Source of the DNA: JBBECJ01 sp963763325
Lineage (GTDB): Bacteria > Chloroflexota > Chloroflexia > Thermomicrobiales > CFX8
Length of the DNA stretch: 64,000 bases
Direction of reading: 5' to 3'
Assembly: GCA_963763325.1 (NCBI GenBank)
Contig: CAVXOL010000019.1
Span: 186,001-250,000 of the forward strand
The notes beneath the pieces were generated by a model. The model saw only the letters and a list, made by a program, of their open reading frames with translations, did not search any database and was not told where the DNA came from. The translations under genes were made by a program, and so were the position numbers. Below, one piece after another: positions 37,425 to 47,164 of this stretch. The number at the start of each line of letters is the position of its first letter. Position 1 is the first letter of the stretch.

Positions 37425-38656
37425 CGGCGGGAGACAGAGCAGCCAGCCCGACCGAACCGCGTGGGTCGATCTTCACGGCGCTCCAGCGCTACCCTGCCTT
37501 CCGGCTGCTCTGGATCGGGACGGTCGCCACCAACCTCGGCCAGTGGATGCAGAACATTGCCCTCGGCTGGCAGATGCTGGTCCTGACCGACTCGGCGTTC
37601 ATGGTCGGGATGATCGCGTTCGCATCAGGCATCCCGTACCTGGTGGTGGCCCTGCCGGCCGGTGCGCTGATCGACCGGGTCGATGAACGTCGCCTGCTGC
37701 TGATCGCGCAGTGGTGCGCAATGGTCGTCGCCAGCCTGCTGGCGGCGCTGATCCTGCTCGGCTGGGCCGAACCGTGGCACCTGATCGTCGCGGCCGGTCT
37801 GAATGGGACGATCATGGCCGTCAACCAGATGGTGCGGCAGACACTCGTTCCGGCGCTCGTCTCCCGCGAGCACATGGCCAACGCCGTCTCGCTCAACTCG
37901 GCCGGCGCAAACGCGATGCGGATCATCGGGCCGTCGATCGCCGGTGTCGTGATCGGTGCGTTCGGGGCCGGAGTCTGCTTCGTCCTCCAGGCCGTCGCGC
38001 TGGTTGGTGCGCTCTTAACGACCATCCGGATCGAGCCGATCGAGCATGCTCGAACCGGCATCGCGCAAGGCGGCATCCTCGACGGCTGGCACGAGGTCCG
38101 CAAACGGCCAGCGCTCGGCTCGCTGATCCTGATCACCGCGATTCCAGCCGTCCTCGTCTTTCCGTACATTCAGATGATGCCGGTCTTCGCGCGGGATGTG
38201 TTCGACATCGGACCGAGCGGGCTGGGATTACTGATGGCGGCCAGCGGGGTTGGAGCATTGACTGGCGCGCTGACGGCGGCGACGATGGACCGCGTTGCCC
38301 GCAAGGGTCGGGTCGTGATGCTCCTGACGGTGATCTACTGTCTGGCAGTCTGCGGCTTTGCGATCAGCCCACTCCCGGCGCTGGCGATGATAGGACTGCT
38401 GATCTCCGGCATCTCCGGCTCGATCTTCGGGTCGTTGACGAGCACGCTCGTCCTGCTGCTGGCCGATCAGCGAGTACGCGGGCGAGTGATGGCCGTCTAC
38501 ACGCTGACCAACGGCTTCACTCCGTTCGGGGCACTGGCCCTCGGCGCGGCAGCGGAATCATTTGGAGCGCCGAAGGCTGTCGGCATCGCCTGTGCGGCGT
38601 CCGCGCTGCTGACTGGCATCTGCGTCATCTTCATGGACGAGTTGCGCGAGACGTAG
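37421..38656 (+). CDS. MFS transporter (MFS_3-like)
   Basis: 411 residues with twelve hydrophobic segments. NLGQWMQNIALGWQMLVLTDS and the loop AGALIDRVDERRLLLIAQ, with D-R-x-D-x-R-R (motif A), are typical of this exporter group. Its ATG overlaps the stop codon of the molybdenum subunit gene (ATGA), so the two are co-translated; the transporter could move the substrate or product of that enzyme. This is the third related MFS gene in the window. Confidence 0.87.
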   Translation: MTAGDRAASPTEPRGSIFTALQRYPAFRLLWIGTVATNLGQWMQNIALGWQMLVLTDSAFMVGMIAFASGIPYLVVALPAGALIDRVDERRLLLIAQWCAMVVASLLAALILLGWAEPWHLIVAAGLNGTIMAVNQMVRQTLVPALVSREHMANAVSLNSAGANAMRIIGPSIAGVVIGAFGAGVCFVLQAVALVGALLTTIRIEPIEHARTGIAQGGILDGWHEVRKRPALGSLILITAIPAVLVFPYIQMMPVFARDVFDIGPSGLGLLMAASGVGALTGALTAATMDRVARKGRVVMLLTVIYCLAVCGFAISPLPALAMIGLLISGISGSIFGSLTSTLVLLLADQRVRGRVMAVYTLTNGFTPFGALALGAAAESFGAPKAVGIACAASALLTGICVIFMDELRET

Positions 38657-38676
38657 CAACCTGAGAGGAGCACCTG

Positions 38677-39309
38677 ATGATCGAGCGATCGACGAATGAA
38701 CCGGCACTGACGGCCGGGGAGCAACGCCTCTACCATATGCTGCTCCGGATGGTTGCCGACCAGAACGAGACGATTGGCGCATTTCCAGAGGTTTCCGACG
38801 CACACGCCGGTGGCGACATCGACGCATTTGGCGCGCTGGTTGACGCCGGCCTGATCGAGCACGACACGGAGACCGGGCTGGTGACGGCGGTCCTGCCATT
38901 CGTCGCGGTCGATCCTTCCGTCCTGGTGCTGCTCGACGGGAACGTGGAGTTACCGCGCCGGGCAGCCGGTGTCCTGGCCGCCTTCGCACTGCCGCCACTG
39001 CTCGGCCGCACCGTCGGGGTCTACGACGAGTGTCCGACCTGTGGGAAGACGGTCCGGGTGTTGATCGACCCCGACCGTATCACCCGGAAGACGCCGCGTA
39101 GCGCGGTCGTCATTCGGATACCCCAGGACCAATCGCGCGAGGGACGACACGCGATGGCGCGGCTGGCCTGCTCGCCGACGCACGCGCAAGCTGCAATGGA
39201 TGCCTCGGGCAATTCTGACGCGGTCATGCAATCGGTCGAAGGGCTCTTCGTTGGAGCTCGCGATCAGTACGCTGCCGTGCTCCAGCACCAACGATCAACT
39301 CCAGATTGA
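38677..39309 (+). CDS. MerB-like (organomercurial lyase family) protein
   Basis: 210 residues. The C-terminal two thirds resemble MerB: ALPPLLGRTVGVYDECPTCG corresponds to the segment with MerB Cys96, SAVVIRIPQ to the next strand, and SVEGLFVGARDQYAAVL to the end helix. A cysteine in MARLACSP sits roughly where MerB has Cys159. The N-terminal part (about 1-75) is helical like the MerB winged-helix start. If both cysteines act, cleavage of carbon-mercury bonds is possible, but no merR, merA or merT is nearby, so another role is equally likely. AGGAG lies upstream; it follows the MFS gene by 20 nt, probably one operon. Confidence 0.55.
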   Translation: MIERSTNEPALTAGEQRLYHMLLRMVADQNETIGAFPEVSDAHAGGDIDAFGALVDAGLIEHDTETGLVTAVLPFVAVDPSVLVLLDGNVELPRRAAGVLAAFALPPLLGRTVGVYDECPTCGKTVRVLIDPDRITRKTPRSAVVIRIPQDQSREGRHAMARLACSPTHAQAAMDASGNSDAVMQSVEGLFVGARDQYAAVLQHQRSTPD

Positions 39310-39402
39310 CAGAACGCTGACCGTCCGTCACGATGGGGCCACGCCACGCAGACAATGACGCTTTGACATCCAGCACTGAAAACGCGCGAGTGGACGATTA
39401 CG

Positions 39403-41705
39403 ATGGCTACTCAACGCTCGAAGCATCCGCATGCCCTGCCGTTGCAGTTGACAAGCTTCGTCGGACGTGAGGAAGAGATCGCTCGCGCGCGGGAACTCCT
39501 TCACACGACGAGACTCCTGACCTTGACCGGCGCGGGCGGCTCCGGCAAGACACGCATGGCGATCGCCATCGCGGAGGATGTCCAGGATGTGTTCACTAAC
39601 GGCGTCGTCTTCGTCTCGCTGGCACCGATCGCTGCTCCGGCCCGCGTGTCGTCGGCCATCGCAGAGGCCATGAAGGCAGCGTTCTCGCCTGATCGGCCGC
39701 CGATCGACCAACTGGTTGACATGCTTGACAATCAGAACCTGTTACTGGTGCTTGACAACTTCGAACAGGTTGTCGCAGCCGCCCCATTGGTGGCCGATCT
39801 GCTTGTTGGCTGTCCACGGCTGACAATCCTCGTGACCAGCCGCGTGCCGCTGCACCTCTCCTCCGAGCAGGTGTTTCTGGTCCCACCTCTCGCGTTACCG
39901 GAAACGGGCGACAGACTCGTGCTGGACGACATCAAACGCAATGCGGCAGTGACCCTCTTCGTCGTCCGAGCCAGGACGCACGATCCGACGTTCCAAATCG
40001 CCGAGGGGAACGCGCGTGGCGGTCACCGACATCTGTCGACGTCTCGACGGACTTCCGCTCGCGATCGAGCTGGCGGCTGCTCGAATCGGAGTTCTTCTCT
40101 CCACGTGAGTTGGCCGACCGTATCGAGCGCCGGCTGCCTGCGCTGGCACGTGGGCCTCTCGACGCACCACGGCGTCAGCAGACGATCCGCGACGCGATCG
40201 CATGGAGCTACGAGCTGCTGACCGAGGAGCAGCGCGTGGTATTCCGACGCCTCTCGGTCTTCGCTGGTGGCTGGACGCTCGACGCCGCCGAAGCTGTCGC
40301 AATGGACGCCGGCATCGACGTTGTGGAGATACTCGGCGAGCTGATCGACCAGAACCTTGTCTACCAGACCACGCAACCGGATGGCACGACGCGCTATGGG
40401 ATGCTGGAGACGATTCGCGAGTATGGGAACGAGCACTTGATCGAGCGGGGCGACGACGGTGCTCGCGCACGCCACGCGGTCTACTTCACCGAGTTCGCTG
40501 AACGAGCTGAAGGCGCATTCGACTCTACCGACCAGGCGACCTGGTTTCGTCGGTTCGCGACCGAGATTCACAATTTCCGAGCAGCGCTGGCGTGGTCACT
40601 CGATGCCAACCCGGTCGTAGCGCTGCGCCTGGCCGGCGCGCTCGAGTCTTTCTGGCTGACGCAAGGACATTTGCGTGAGGGCGGAGACTGGCTGGAGGCA
40701 GCCCTCGCGCGAGGAGCGGACGCGCCGCCGCTGGTCCGCGCAAACGCTCTCACTGGGTGCCGGCGAGCTCGCGTGCTGGCAGGGAGATCATGGGCAGTCC
40801 AATTACTGGCTTGAACTGGCTCTCGATCTCTATCAACAACTCGGAAACGACCTTGGCGTCATCCAGTCGATCTTCTCTCTGGCACGAACGGCCCACTTCC
40901 AGGGAGAGCTCGATCGCGCCGACGAACTCTATCAGCAGGTCGCTCAGTTGCATCAAGAGCGCGGCAACTGGAGTGGCGTCACAGGAGCGACGGGGAATCG
41001 CGGGATGGTGATGGCACTGCGGGGCGATTTCGAACTGGCGACCGTGCTTGTGGAGGAAGCAGTTGCGGCTGTGCTACGTGCATGGACTCTCAGCACAGCC
41101 TGCCATCTGGCTCACATATCTTGGCCAGTTGACCCTCCGTCACGGCAACATGCCACGGGCGCGTGCGCTGATTCGTGAGGGATTGCAGCGAACCGAGGCG
41201 AACCTCCCTGCCAGATCCCAGAACGGCCTTGAGACATGCGCGGCACTGGCCACGGCGGAGCGCGATCCGGAGCGGGCTGCACGCCTCTATGGCGCGGCGA
41301 GCCGAATACGACAACGATCTGGTTACACGAGAGTCGCTTCGGAGAAAGCTTCGTACGAGCAAGCACTCGCAACCGTGCGCTCGGCGCTCGGTGAAGAGCA
41401 GTTTGCGGAGAGCCTGGCAGGCTGGCGCGTCGATGTCGACCGATGAGGCGGTCGCCTATGCCCTCGAAGAGCCTGCTCAGCCGGTAAAACCTGATCCACC
41501 ACCATCACCACACTCAAGCCTGACGCCTCGCGAAGCCGACGTGTTACGGCTGATCGTCGAGGGAGCGTCGGATCGCGAGATCGCGGCCGCACTGTTCATC
41601 AGCCGCTACACCGTCTCGCGCCACGTCCAGAACATCCTCAACAAACTCGGCCTGCCCTCGCGGACGGCCGCCGCGACGTACGCCGTCCGCAACGGACTGA
41701 TCTGA
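39403..41705 (+). pseudogene. LuxR-type ATPase transcriptional regulator, several frameshifts
   Basis: About 765 residues in at least four frames. N-terminal: LPLQLTSFVGREEEIARA, Walker A GAGGSGKT, Walker B LLLVLDNFEQV, then LTILVTSRVPLHL. After a shift near 40015: RRLDGLPLAIELAAARIGVL, ERRLPALARGPLDAPRRQQT, SVFAGGWTLDAAEAV and YGMLETIREY. Helical repeats follow in two further frames (shifts near 40745 and 41060), then after about 41430 the tail SLTPREADVLRLIVEGASDR, TVSRHVQNILNKLG and a stop at 41705. This is the AfsR/LuxR hybrid (NB-ARC-like ATPase, TPR, HTH). Such proteins activate transcription when ligand and ATP are bound. Motifs are intact within each piece. A small secreted protein gene follows, as with the relative at the left edge. 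Confidence 0.82.
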
Positions 41706-41871
41706 CCGGCACCCACCGCCCGCCACTGGATACACCTAATACTCACCATATCGACTGACGAGGGAAATGGTGATTCGTCTCGATGGCTGCCGCCTCCCGA
41801 ACAACGATGCTGTGGATGTGATCAGCGGATGGTCCACTGACACTCAACAGCAGACAGAATGGGAGATGCAC

Positions 41872-42234
41872 ATGCAGGCACAGACGATCGACGCTCGCAT
41901 CGTCCTGATGATCCGCGCGTTCGTGTTCGTACTCATCGTCGCAGTGGCGACGCCACTGACAGCGTCGGCGGCCGACGAGGACGAGTTCTCGGAATGCATG
42001 AGTGGCGGCTACGACACGTATCTGGAATGTTTCGAGGCCACCGTTGGCAACAGCGATGAGCGCGGACCCGCTGCCGTCACCCGGCCGGCCATCGTCCTCG
42101 GCACGCTCTCCGATGTCCTCTTCATGGAGTTGAACACGTGGGGAGCGGACTTCGACCTCGCACCAGCTGCAATACCGTACCTCCCAAGCCCGATGCGCGA
42201 TTCAGTCATTGACAGCCAGATCACGACATACTGA
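41872..42234 (+). CDS. Small secreted protein, unknown function
   Basis: 120 residues from ATG 41872, chosen for GGGAG six bases upstream; upstream ATGs at 41767 and 41866 are less well placed. The N-terminus is a signal peptide (VLMIRAFVFVLIVAVATPLTA, cleavage after A-S-A). The mature part has two cysteines close together (SECMSGGYDTYLECFEA), possibly a small disulfide-bonded helix pair, and an otherwise featureless tail. Its 5' region resembles that of the damaged gene at 556. It follows the LuxR ATPase gene by 166 nt and might be its target. Confidence 0.62.
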   Translation: MQAQTIDARIVLMIRAFVFVLIVAVATPLTASAADEDEFSECMSGGYDTYLECFEATVGNSDERGPAAVTRPAIVLGTLSDVLFMELNTWGADFDLAPAAIPYLPSPMRDSVIDSQITTY

Positions 42235-42279
42235 GTACGTGGTCGATTCCAGATCGCTCATCTCCATCCTCCACCCCGG

Positions 42280-42310
42280 AGCGGACTCGTCCCCACATGG
42301 CGAGTCCGCT
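42280..42310. terminator. 10-bp perfect stem-loop
   Basis: AGCGGACTCG pairs with CGAGTCCGCT over an 11-nt loop, 46 nt after the small secreted protein gene. No T run; plausible terminator before the serine hydrolase gene. Confidence 0.5.
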
Positions 42311-42395
42311 CTCGTCTCGTTCGCGAATTGACACGCGGCGGGATTCCGGCCACCATTCCCCGAGACGACGAGAGATGTAGCGGGGAGTGAGCACG

Positions 42396-43469
42396 ATGAC
42401 AGCAACCAGTACCACCTTGTACTACCCGGCAGCCGGCGACGGTTGGGAACGGCGAGACCCGGCCGAGGCCGGCTTCGACGCGGCCAAACTGGCCGAAGCG
42501 GTTGCATTCATCGAGGCGCAGGGGCACGACCTGGAGCACGAGCAGCGTGTGTCGCTCGATCTGCCGGACAACGAGACGGTCGGGCCGATCAAGCCGAAGG
42601 GTGGCGTCAACGGGCTCGTCATCCGCAACGGCTACATCGTGGCCGAGTTCGGTGACACGCCCTCGATCGAGATGACCTACAGCGTCGCCAAGAGCTACCT
42701 CTCGACGGTGGCCGGGCTGGCCTTCGATCGTGGGATGATCCCCGACCTCGACCAGCGAGTCAGCGAGACGCTCGACGCGCCCGAGTTCCAGGGCGCACAC
42801 AACGGCAAGATCACCTGGCGGCACCTGTTGCAGCAGACCAGCGAGTGGACCGGCACCCTCTGGGGGATGCGCGACCTCGCCGACCGGAGGAAAGGCGTCG
42901 ATCGCGAGATCCAGGAGCCGGGCACCTTCTACGAGTACAACGATGTTCGCGTCAACCTGCTCGGCTACGCGCTGCTGCTGCTCTGGCGGCGACCGCTGCG
43001 AGAGGTCATGCACGAGCACGTGATGGGGCCGATCGGCGGCGACGACAACTGGGAGTGGCACGGCTACAAGACGTCATGGATGGATATCGATGGCAAGCAG
43101 ATCCAGTCAGTCTCGGGCGGCACCCACTTCGGCGGCGGCGTCTGGACGGGTTCGCGCAATCACGCCCGGCTGGGGCTGCTCTTCCTGCGCGAGGGGCAAT
43201 GGGATGGCCAGCAGATCATCTCCGAGCGCTGGGTGCGCGAGGCGACGACACCGAGCGAGGTCGAGCCGGTCTACGGCTTCATGTGGTGGCTGAACCCGGA
43301 GCGGATGCACTTCCCACGCCTCTCGGAACGCAGCTACAGCGCCCAGGGAGCCGGTGGCCACGTCATCTGGGTCTCGCCGGAGGACGACCTCGTCGTCGTC
43401 CTGCGCTGGGTCAAGTCCGATTCGCGCGAAGAGTGCCTGGTTCGGGTGGTTGAGGCGTTGCACGGGTAG
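42396..43469 (+). CDS. Beta-lactamase-family serine hydrolase
   Basis: 357 residues from ATG 42396 (GGGGAG 8 nt upstream; GTG 42387 is too close to that site). Catalytic S96-x-x-K99 in TYSVAKSYLSTVAGLAFDRG, and YEYN as the second motif, mark the class C beta-lactamase/esterase fold. Late stretch GGGVWTGSRNHARLGLLFL and GGHVIWVSPEDDLVVVLRW. No signal peptide, so it is probably a cytoplasmic esterase or amidase rather than a drug-resistance enzyme. It precedes the GMC oxidoreductase gene by 28 nt; the two are likely co-transcribed. Confidence 0.87.
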   Translation: MTATSTTLYYPAAGDGWERRDPAEAGFDAAKLAEAVAFIEAQGHDLEHEQRVSLDLPDNETVGPIKPKGGVNGLVIRNGYIVAEFGDTPSIEMTYSVAKSYLSTVAGLAFDRGMIPDLDQRVSETLDAPEFQGAHNGKITWRHLLQQTSEWTGTLWGMRDLADRRKGVDREIQEPGTFYEYNDVRVNLLGYALLLLWRRPLREVMHEHVMGPIGGDDNWEWHGYKTSWMDIDGKQIQSVSGGTHFGGGVWTGSRNHARLGLLFLREGQWDGQQIISERWVREATTPSEVEPVYGFMWWLNPERMHFPRLSERSYSAQGAGGHVIWVSPEDDLVVVLRWVKSDSREECLVRVVEALHG

Positions 43470-43497
43470 CGCCGCCAGTTGAAGAGAGGTGCGCGGG

Positions 43498-45082
43498 ATG
43501 AGCGCGATGGTCGATCGGGAGTTTGACTACCTCATCGTCGGCGCGGGTTCGTCCGGCGCTGTTCTCGCGGCGCGGCTGACCGAGAATCCGCGGACGACGG
43601 TATTGCTGCTCGAAACCGGGCCGGATTATCGAGCCGCTGATGCTCCGGTCGAGATGCACAGCGCGAACCCGCTCGGCATCATGAATCCGGAGACGTTTCC
43701 GACCTACCAGTGGCCTGCGTTGCTGGTCCGCCGATCGACGGCGCAGGAGCCACGGCTCTACGACCGTGGGCGCGGGATGGGCGGCAGCTCGGCGATCAAC
43801 TGGCAGGTGGCCCATCGCGGGATGCTGGACGACTACGACCGCTGGGCCGAGCAGGGCTGCGCGGGCTGGTCGGGCGAAGAGCTGCTGCCGGCGATGAACA
43901 AGCTGGAGAACGACCTCGACTACGGCGACGCCTTCTACCACGGCAACCGCGGCCCGATCACAATCTACCGGCCGCCGATCTCGCAGTGGGGCAAGGTCGA
44001 TCAGGCGCTGCTGCACGCCGGCCTCGACCTCGGTTACCCGTGGCACCCCGACCTGAACGCGCCCGACTCGACCGGCATTTCTGCGCTGCCGGTCAACCGC
44101 ACGACGACTGGACGCGTATCGACCAACGACGGCTATCTCGAACCGGCGCGCGATCGTCCGAACCTGACGATATCGGCGACACACACGTCGACCGAGTCCT
44201 CTTCGATGGCTCGACGGGCAACCGGCGTGCGTGCCTACCACGGCGACGCGTGGGTTGAGTTCAAGGCACGGGAGGTCATCCTCTCGGCCGGGTCGGTCTT
44301 CACACCGCCAATCCTGTTGCGCTCAGGGATCGGGCCGGCAGATGAACTGGCCGAACTCGGCATCCCGGTCGTTGCCGACCTGCCGGTGGGCCGCAACCTG
44401 ACCGACCACTCGTCGGTTGGCGTTCACCTGCACTTGAAGCCCGAAGCACGGGCGACATCGTGGGACGACCGACTACTCAACTGCTACATCCGCTACAGCT
44501 CGGGGATGTGCGGGGCAGGCGAGAACGATATGGTCATCACTGGCCGCAACCTGAACGGCTACCACGAGGCGGGACTCGAGGCCGGCGCGCTCTCGGCGCT
44601 GACCTGGCAGAACTTCTCGCGCGGAACGCTACGGATATCCCGACGCCGATCCATTCTCGATGCCGGTCATCGACGAGAACCTGCTCTCCGACGAGCGCGA
44701 CCTGATCCGGCTTCGCGACGGGGCTCGGCGACTGTTCGCGATCGCCGCCCACCGCGCCGTGACGGCGATCAGCGAGCGAATCCACCTCTCGACCGGCGTG
44801 ACGAAGACGACACCGCTGACGATCGCCGACGTTCAGGACGACAAGGCGCTCGACGAGTGGCTGCTGGCAACTGTCCGCGACACCTGGCACCTGGTCGGCA
44901 CCTGTCGGATGGGTGCGGCCGACGATCCCCGGACAGTCGTCGACCCCGACTGCCGCGTTCTCGGCTTCGAGGGGTTGCGGGTGATCGACGGCTCGATCAT
45001 GCCGGATGTCCCCCGCGCCAACACGAACCTGACCTGCATGACGATCGCCGAGCATATGGCGACACGGATGCCGAAAGGTTGA
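43498..45082 (+). CDS. GMC (glucose-methanol-choline) oxidoreductase, frameshifted
   Basis: About 528 residues. FAD site DYLIVGAGSSGAVLAARLTE, GMGGSSAINWQVAHRG (GMC signature 1), and the second signature AREVILSAGSVFTPPILLRSG. The C-terminus in another frame: RDTWHLVGTCRMG with the catalytic His, and VIDGSIMPDVPRANTNLTCM. Frame changes: a compensating pair near 44172 and 44222, and one near 44640, where removing one C from a CCC run restores ISDADPFSMPVIDENLL. It would oxidise an alcohol with FAD as cofactor; the substrate is not known. ATG 43498 has GAGAGG upstream. Confidence 0.87.
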
Positions 45083-45116
45083 AGGCTCATGCTCACTTCG
45101 TCGGGATGGAGCGCGG

Positions 45117-45563
45117 TTATCCGCCGATCTGACCGAGGGTGCGAAGGAGAATTGCCTGCTCGTCGTCGGTGAACTTGCTCGTCAGCGCCTCGTGAACGGC
45201 GGCGGCGTGGACCTGGATGGCGCGGTCGATGAGAGCCATGCCAGCATCGGTCAGGCAGACGCTGATTGCACGGCGGTCGTCGCCGGCAGGGCTTCGGTGG
45301 AGCAGGCCACGCTCGTCGAGGCGGGCGACGAGCCGGCTGAGCGCCGGCTGGCTGAGTGGGACGGCATCGAGCAACGATGTGACGCGAATCGCGTCGTCGG
45401 GATGCAGGCGCAGATAGAGCAGCGCGTCGAATTCGTGGATCGAGAGGGCGCATTCGCGGGTGAGGTCGGCTTCGAGGCGCCGTTCGACGCGGTTGTGCGC
45501 CATCCGCAGCGTCTGCCATGCGCGGGAGCAGGCGGCGACGTCGTGTTGTTCGGCTTCGGCCAT
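45117..45563 (-). CDS. MarR-family transcriptional regulator
   Basis: 148 residues. Winged helix: LSIHEFDALLYLRLHPDDAI, SQPALSRLVARLDERGLLHR, DDRRAISVCLTDAG. These are the DNA-binding helix and wing of MarR proteins. It lies 5 nt after the hemerythrin gene, so both are on one transcript. The strong palindrome at 46137-46158, upstream of that transcript and of the divergent LLM gene, is the likely binding site. A ligand such as a phenolic or oxidant would release it; inference. Confidence 0.9.
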   Translation of the reverse strand: MAEAEQHDVAACSRAWQTLRMAHNRVERRLEADLTRECALSIHEFDALLYLRLHPDDAIRVTSLLDAVPLSQPALSRLVARLDERGLLHRSPAGDDRRAISVCLTDAGMALIDRAIQVHAAAVHEALTSKFTDDEQAILLRTLGQIGG

Positions 45564-45568
45564 CTCGG

Positions 45569-46099
45569 TTACTCCCTCGGCCAGTGATCCCAGCTGCTGA
45601 GGAGTGGCCCCAGCGACTCCTCCTCGAACGCCAGGTGAGCGAGCAGGTGCTCCTCCAGATCGGTCAGCGCCGCGGCGAGTTCGGCCGTCGCTGGTCCGGT
45701 CTCATCGGTCGTGATCCGGCCAGCGACGGCGGCGATCCGCTCGGTGATGTGGTGGACAGTGAGGTGGTCCTCTTCGAGCCGGTCGACGACGCTGCCGAGC
45801 GACGGGGCGTGCTTGCGGACCATCGGGAAGAGCGCCGCGTCCTCGATGGTGTGGTGGGTGTGGACGAAGCGGCAGTAGTGCATGCAACCGAACTTGAGCC
45901 GCCAGAGCGGGCTGTTCGTCTCCAGGTCGCGGATCTCGTCGAGGATCGCCTGCGGAGGGAGGCCGTCACGCGCGGCTGCGGCGAGGCGGCGGACCGTCTG
46001 GAGGTCGCGGCGCAGGATCGTGTGGATGTAGAGCAGTTCGCGGAACATGCCCTCCTTTGGAGGACTGGTGATCTCGGTCGGTGTCGTCGCAGTCGTCAA
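45569..46099 (-). CDS. Hemerythrin-domain protein
   Basis: 176 residues forming a four-helix bundle. Candidate iron ligands: H25 region (YIHTILRRDL), the HTHHTIEDAALFP stretch, EEDH and HLLAHLAFEEESL, matching the H-HxxxE-H-HxxxE layout of DUF/hemerythrin cation-binding domains. Such proteins bind O2, NO or iron. TTG start at 46099 with GGAGAG five bases upstream. First gene of a hemerythrin-MarR operon, divergent from the LLM flavoprotein; together they suggest a redox-responsive unit. Confidence 0.85.
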   Translation of the reverse strand: MTTATTPTEITSPPKEGMFRELLYIHTILRRDLQTVRRLAAAARDGLPPQAILDEIRDLETNSPLWRLKFGCMHYCRFVHTHHTIEDAALFPMVRKHAPSLGSVVDRLEEDHLTVHHITERIAAVAGRITTDETGPATAELAAALTDLEEHLLAHLAFEEESLGPLLSSWDHWPRE

Positions 46100-46136
46100 T
46101 TCGGACTCTCCATGAATAGATCTCGGGGCGGCTTGT

Positions 46137-46158
46137 TATATGTATGCGCATAGATATA
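46137..46158. promoter_or_regulatory. Candidate MarR operator in divergent promoter
   Basis: A 22-bp dyad with 11-nt arms, TATATGTATGC and GCATAGATATA, matching at 10 of 11 positions. It is AT-rich in an otherwise GC-rich area and sits between the hemerythrin-MarR operon and the LLM gene. Size and symmetry match sites bound by MarR dimers. Confidence 0.65.
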
Positions 46159-46216
46159 TCATGCCGGCGCACGTAGCGGCAACGTTGATGACCCAGATGA
46201 GTTTCGGAGGTTCCTG

Positions 46217-47128
46217 ATGGCGGATTACGGCCACGATCTACAGTTCGGCTTCTTTCTCGATCCCTCGACCGGCACGCCCGACCGGACGATCGAGATCGCG
46301 CGCGTCCTCGACGGCCTCGGATATGACCTGATCGGGATTCAGGACCACCCGTACCAGCAAAAGCACTACGATGCGATGGCGTTGATGAGCTTCATCCTCG
46401 GCGCGACCGAGCGCGTACGGGTCTTCCCGGATGTCGCGAACCTGCCGCTCCGGCCGCCGGCGATGCTGGCGAAGCAGGCGGCGACACTCGACCAGCTCAG
46501 CGGCGGGCGATTCGAGCTCGGCCTCGGCGCGGGGGCATTCTGGGACGGGATCCGGGCGATGGGAGGCCCGGTCCGCGAGCCACGGGAGGCGCTGGCAGCG
46601 CTGCGTGAGGGTACCGAACTGATCCGCAAGTTCTGGCAGGGAAAGTCGCTCCGGTACCAGGGCGAGTTCTACGACGCGGTCGGCGCGCGGCCGGGACCGG
46701 CGCCAGCCCACGAGATCGGCATCTGGTACGGTGTGATCGGTCCACGGGCGTTACGGCTGACCGGCGAGGTCGCCGACGGCTGGATCCCGTCGATGTCGTA
46801 TGTGCCGCCATCTCAGGCAGCGCGGTCGAACGCGATCATCGACGATGCAGCCAGAGCAGCAGGGCGCGATCCCGCCGCGATCCGGCGGATCTACAACATC
46901 GGCGGCGATGTCGCTCCAATCGTCGAATCGGGTTCCAGTGACGACGACAAGCAGATCGTCGGGCCGCGTGAGCACTGGGTCAACGTCCTGACCCACCTGG
47001 CCGTCGACCACGGCTTCTCGACGTTCGTGTTGTGGGGCGTCCCGACCGCGCCACGGCTGCGAATGTTCATCGAGGAGATCGCCCCGGCCGTCAAGGAGCG
47101 AGTCGCGGAGATGCGGGCGGGGACGTAG
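46217..47128 (+). CDS. LLM-class flavin-dependent oxidoreductase
   Basis: 303 residues of the luciferase-like TIM barrel: LDGLGYDLIGIQDHPYQQKH, DQLSGGRFELGLGAGAFWDG, REGTELIRKFWQ, YGVIGPRALRLTGEVADGWI, and VLWGVPTAPRLRMF at the end. These are typical of the LLM family, which uses reduced FMN or coenzyme F420. No substrate can be inferred. ATG 46217 has GGAGG about 8 nt upstream. Divergent from the hemerythrin-MarR operon and likely controlled by that MarR protein. Confidence 0.88.
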   Translation: MADYGHDLQFGFFLDPSTGTPDRTIEIARVLDGLGYDLIGIQDHPYQQKHYDAMALMSFILGATERVRVFPDVANLPLRPPAMLAKQAATLDQLSGGRFELGLGAGAFWDGIRAMGGPVREPREALAALREGTELIRKFWQGKSLRYQGEFYDAVGARPGPAPAHEIGIWYGVIGPRALRLTGEVADGWIPSMSYVPPSQAARSNAIIDDAARAAGRDPAAIRRIYNIGGDVAPIVESGSSDDDKQIVGPREHWVNVLTHLAVDHGFSTFVLWGVPTAPRLRMFIEEIAPAVKERVAEMRAGT

Positions 47129-47164
47129 CTCCCCTCCGCTTTCAACACGAATTCAGACGCGCAG

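Noticed and set aside
42396..43469. Beta-lactamase giving drug resistance
   Set aside because: No signal peptide, and the motifs are equally those of esterases; the family alone does not show resistance.
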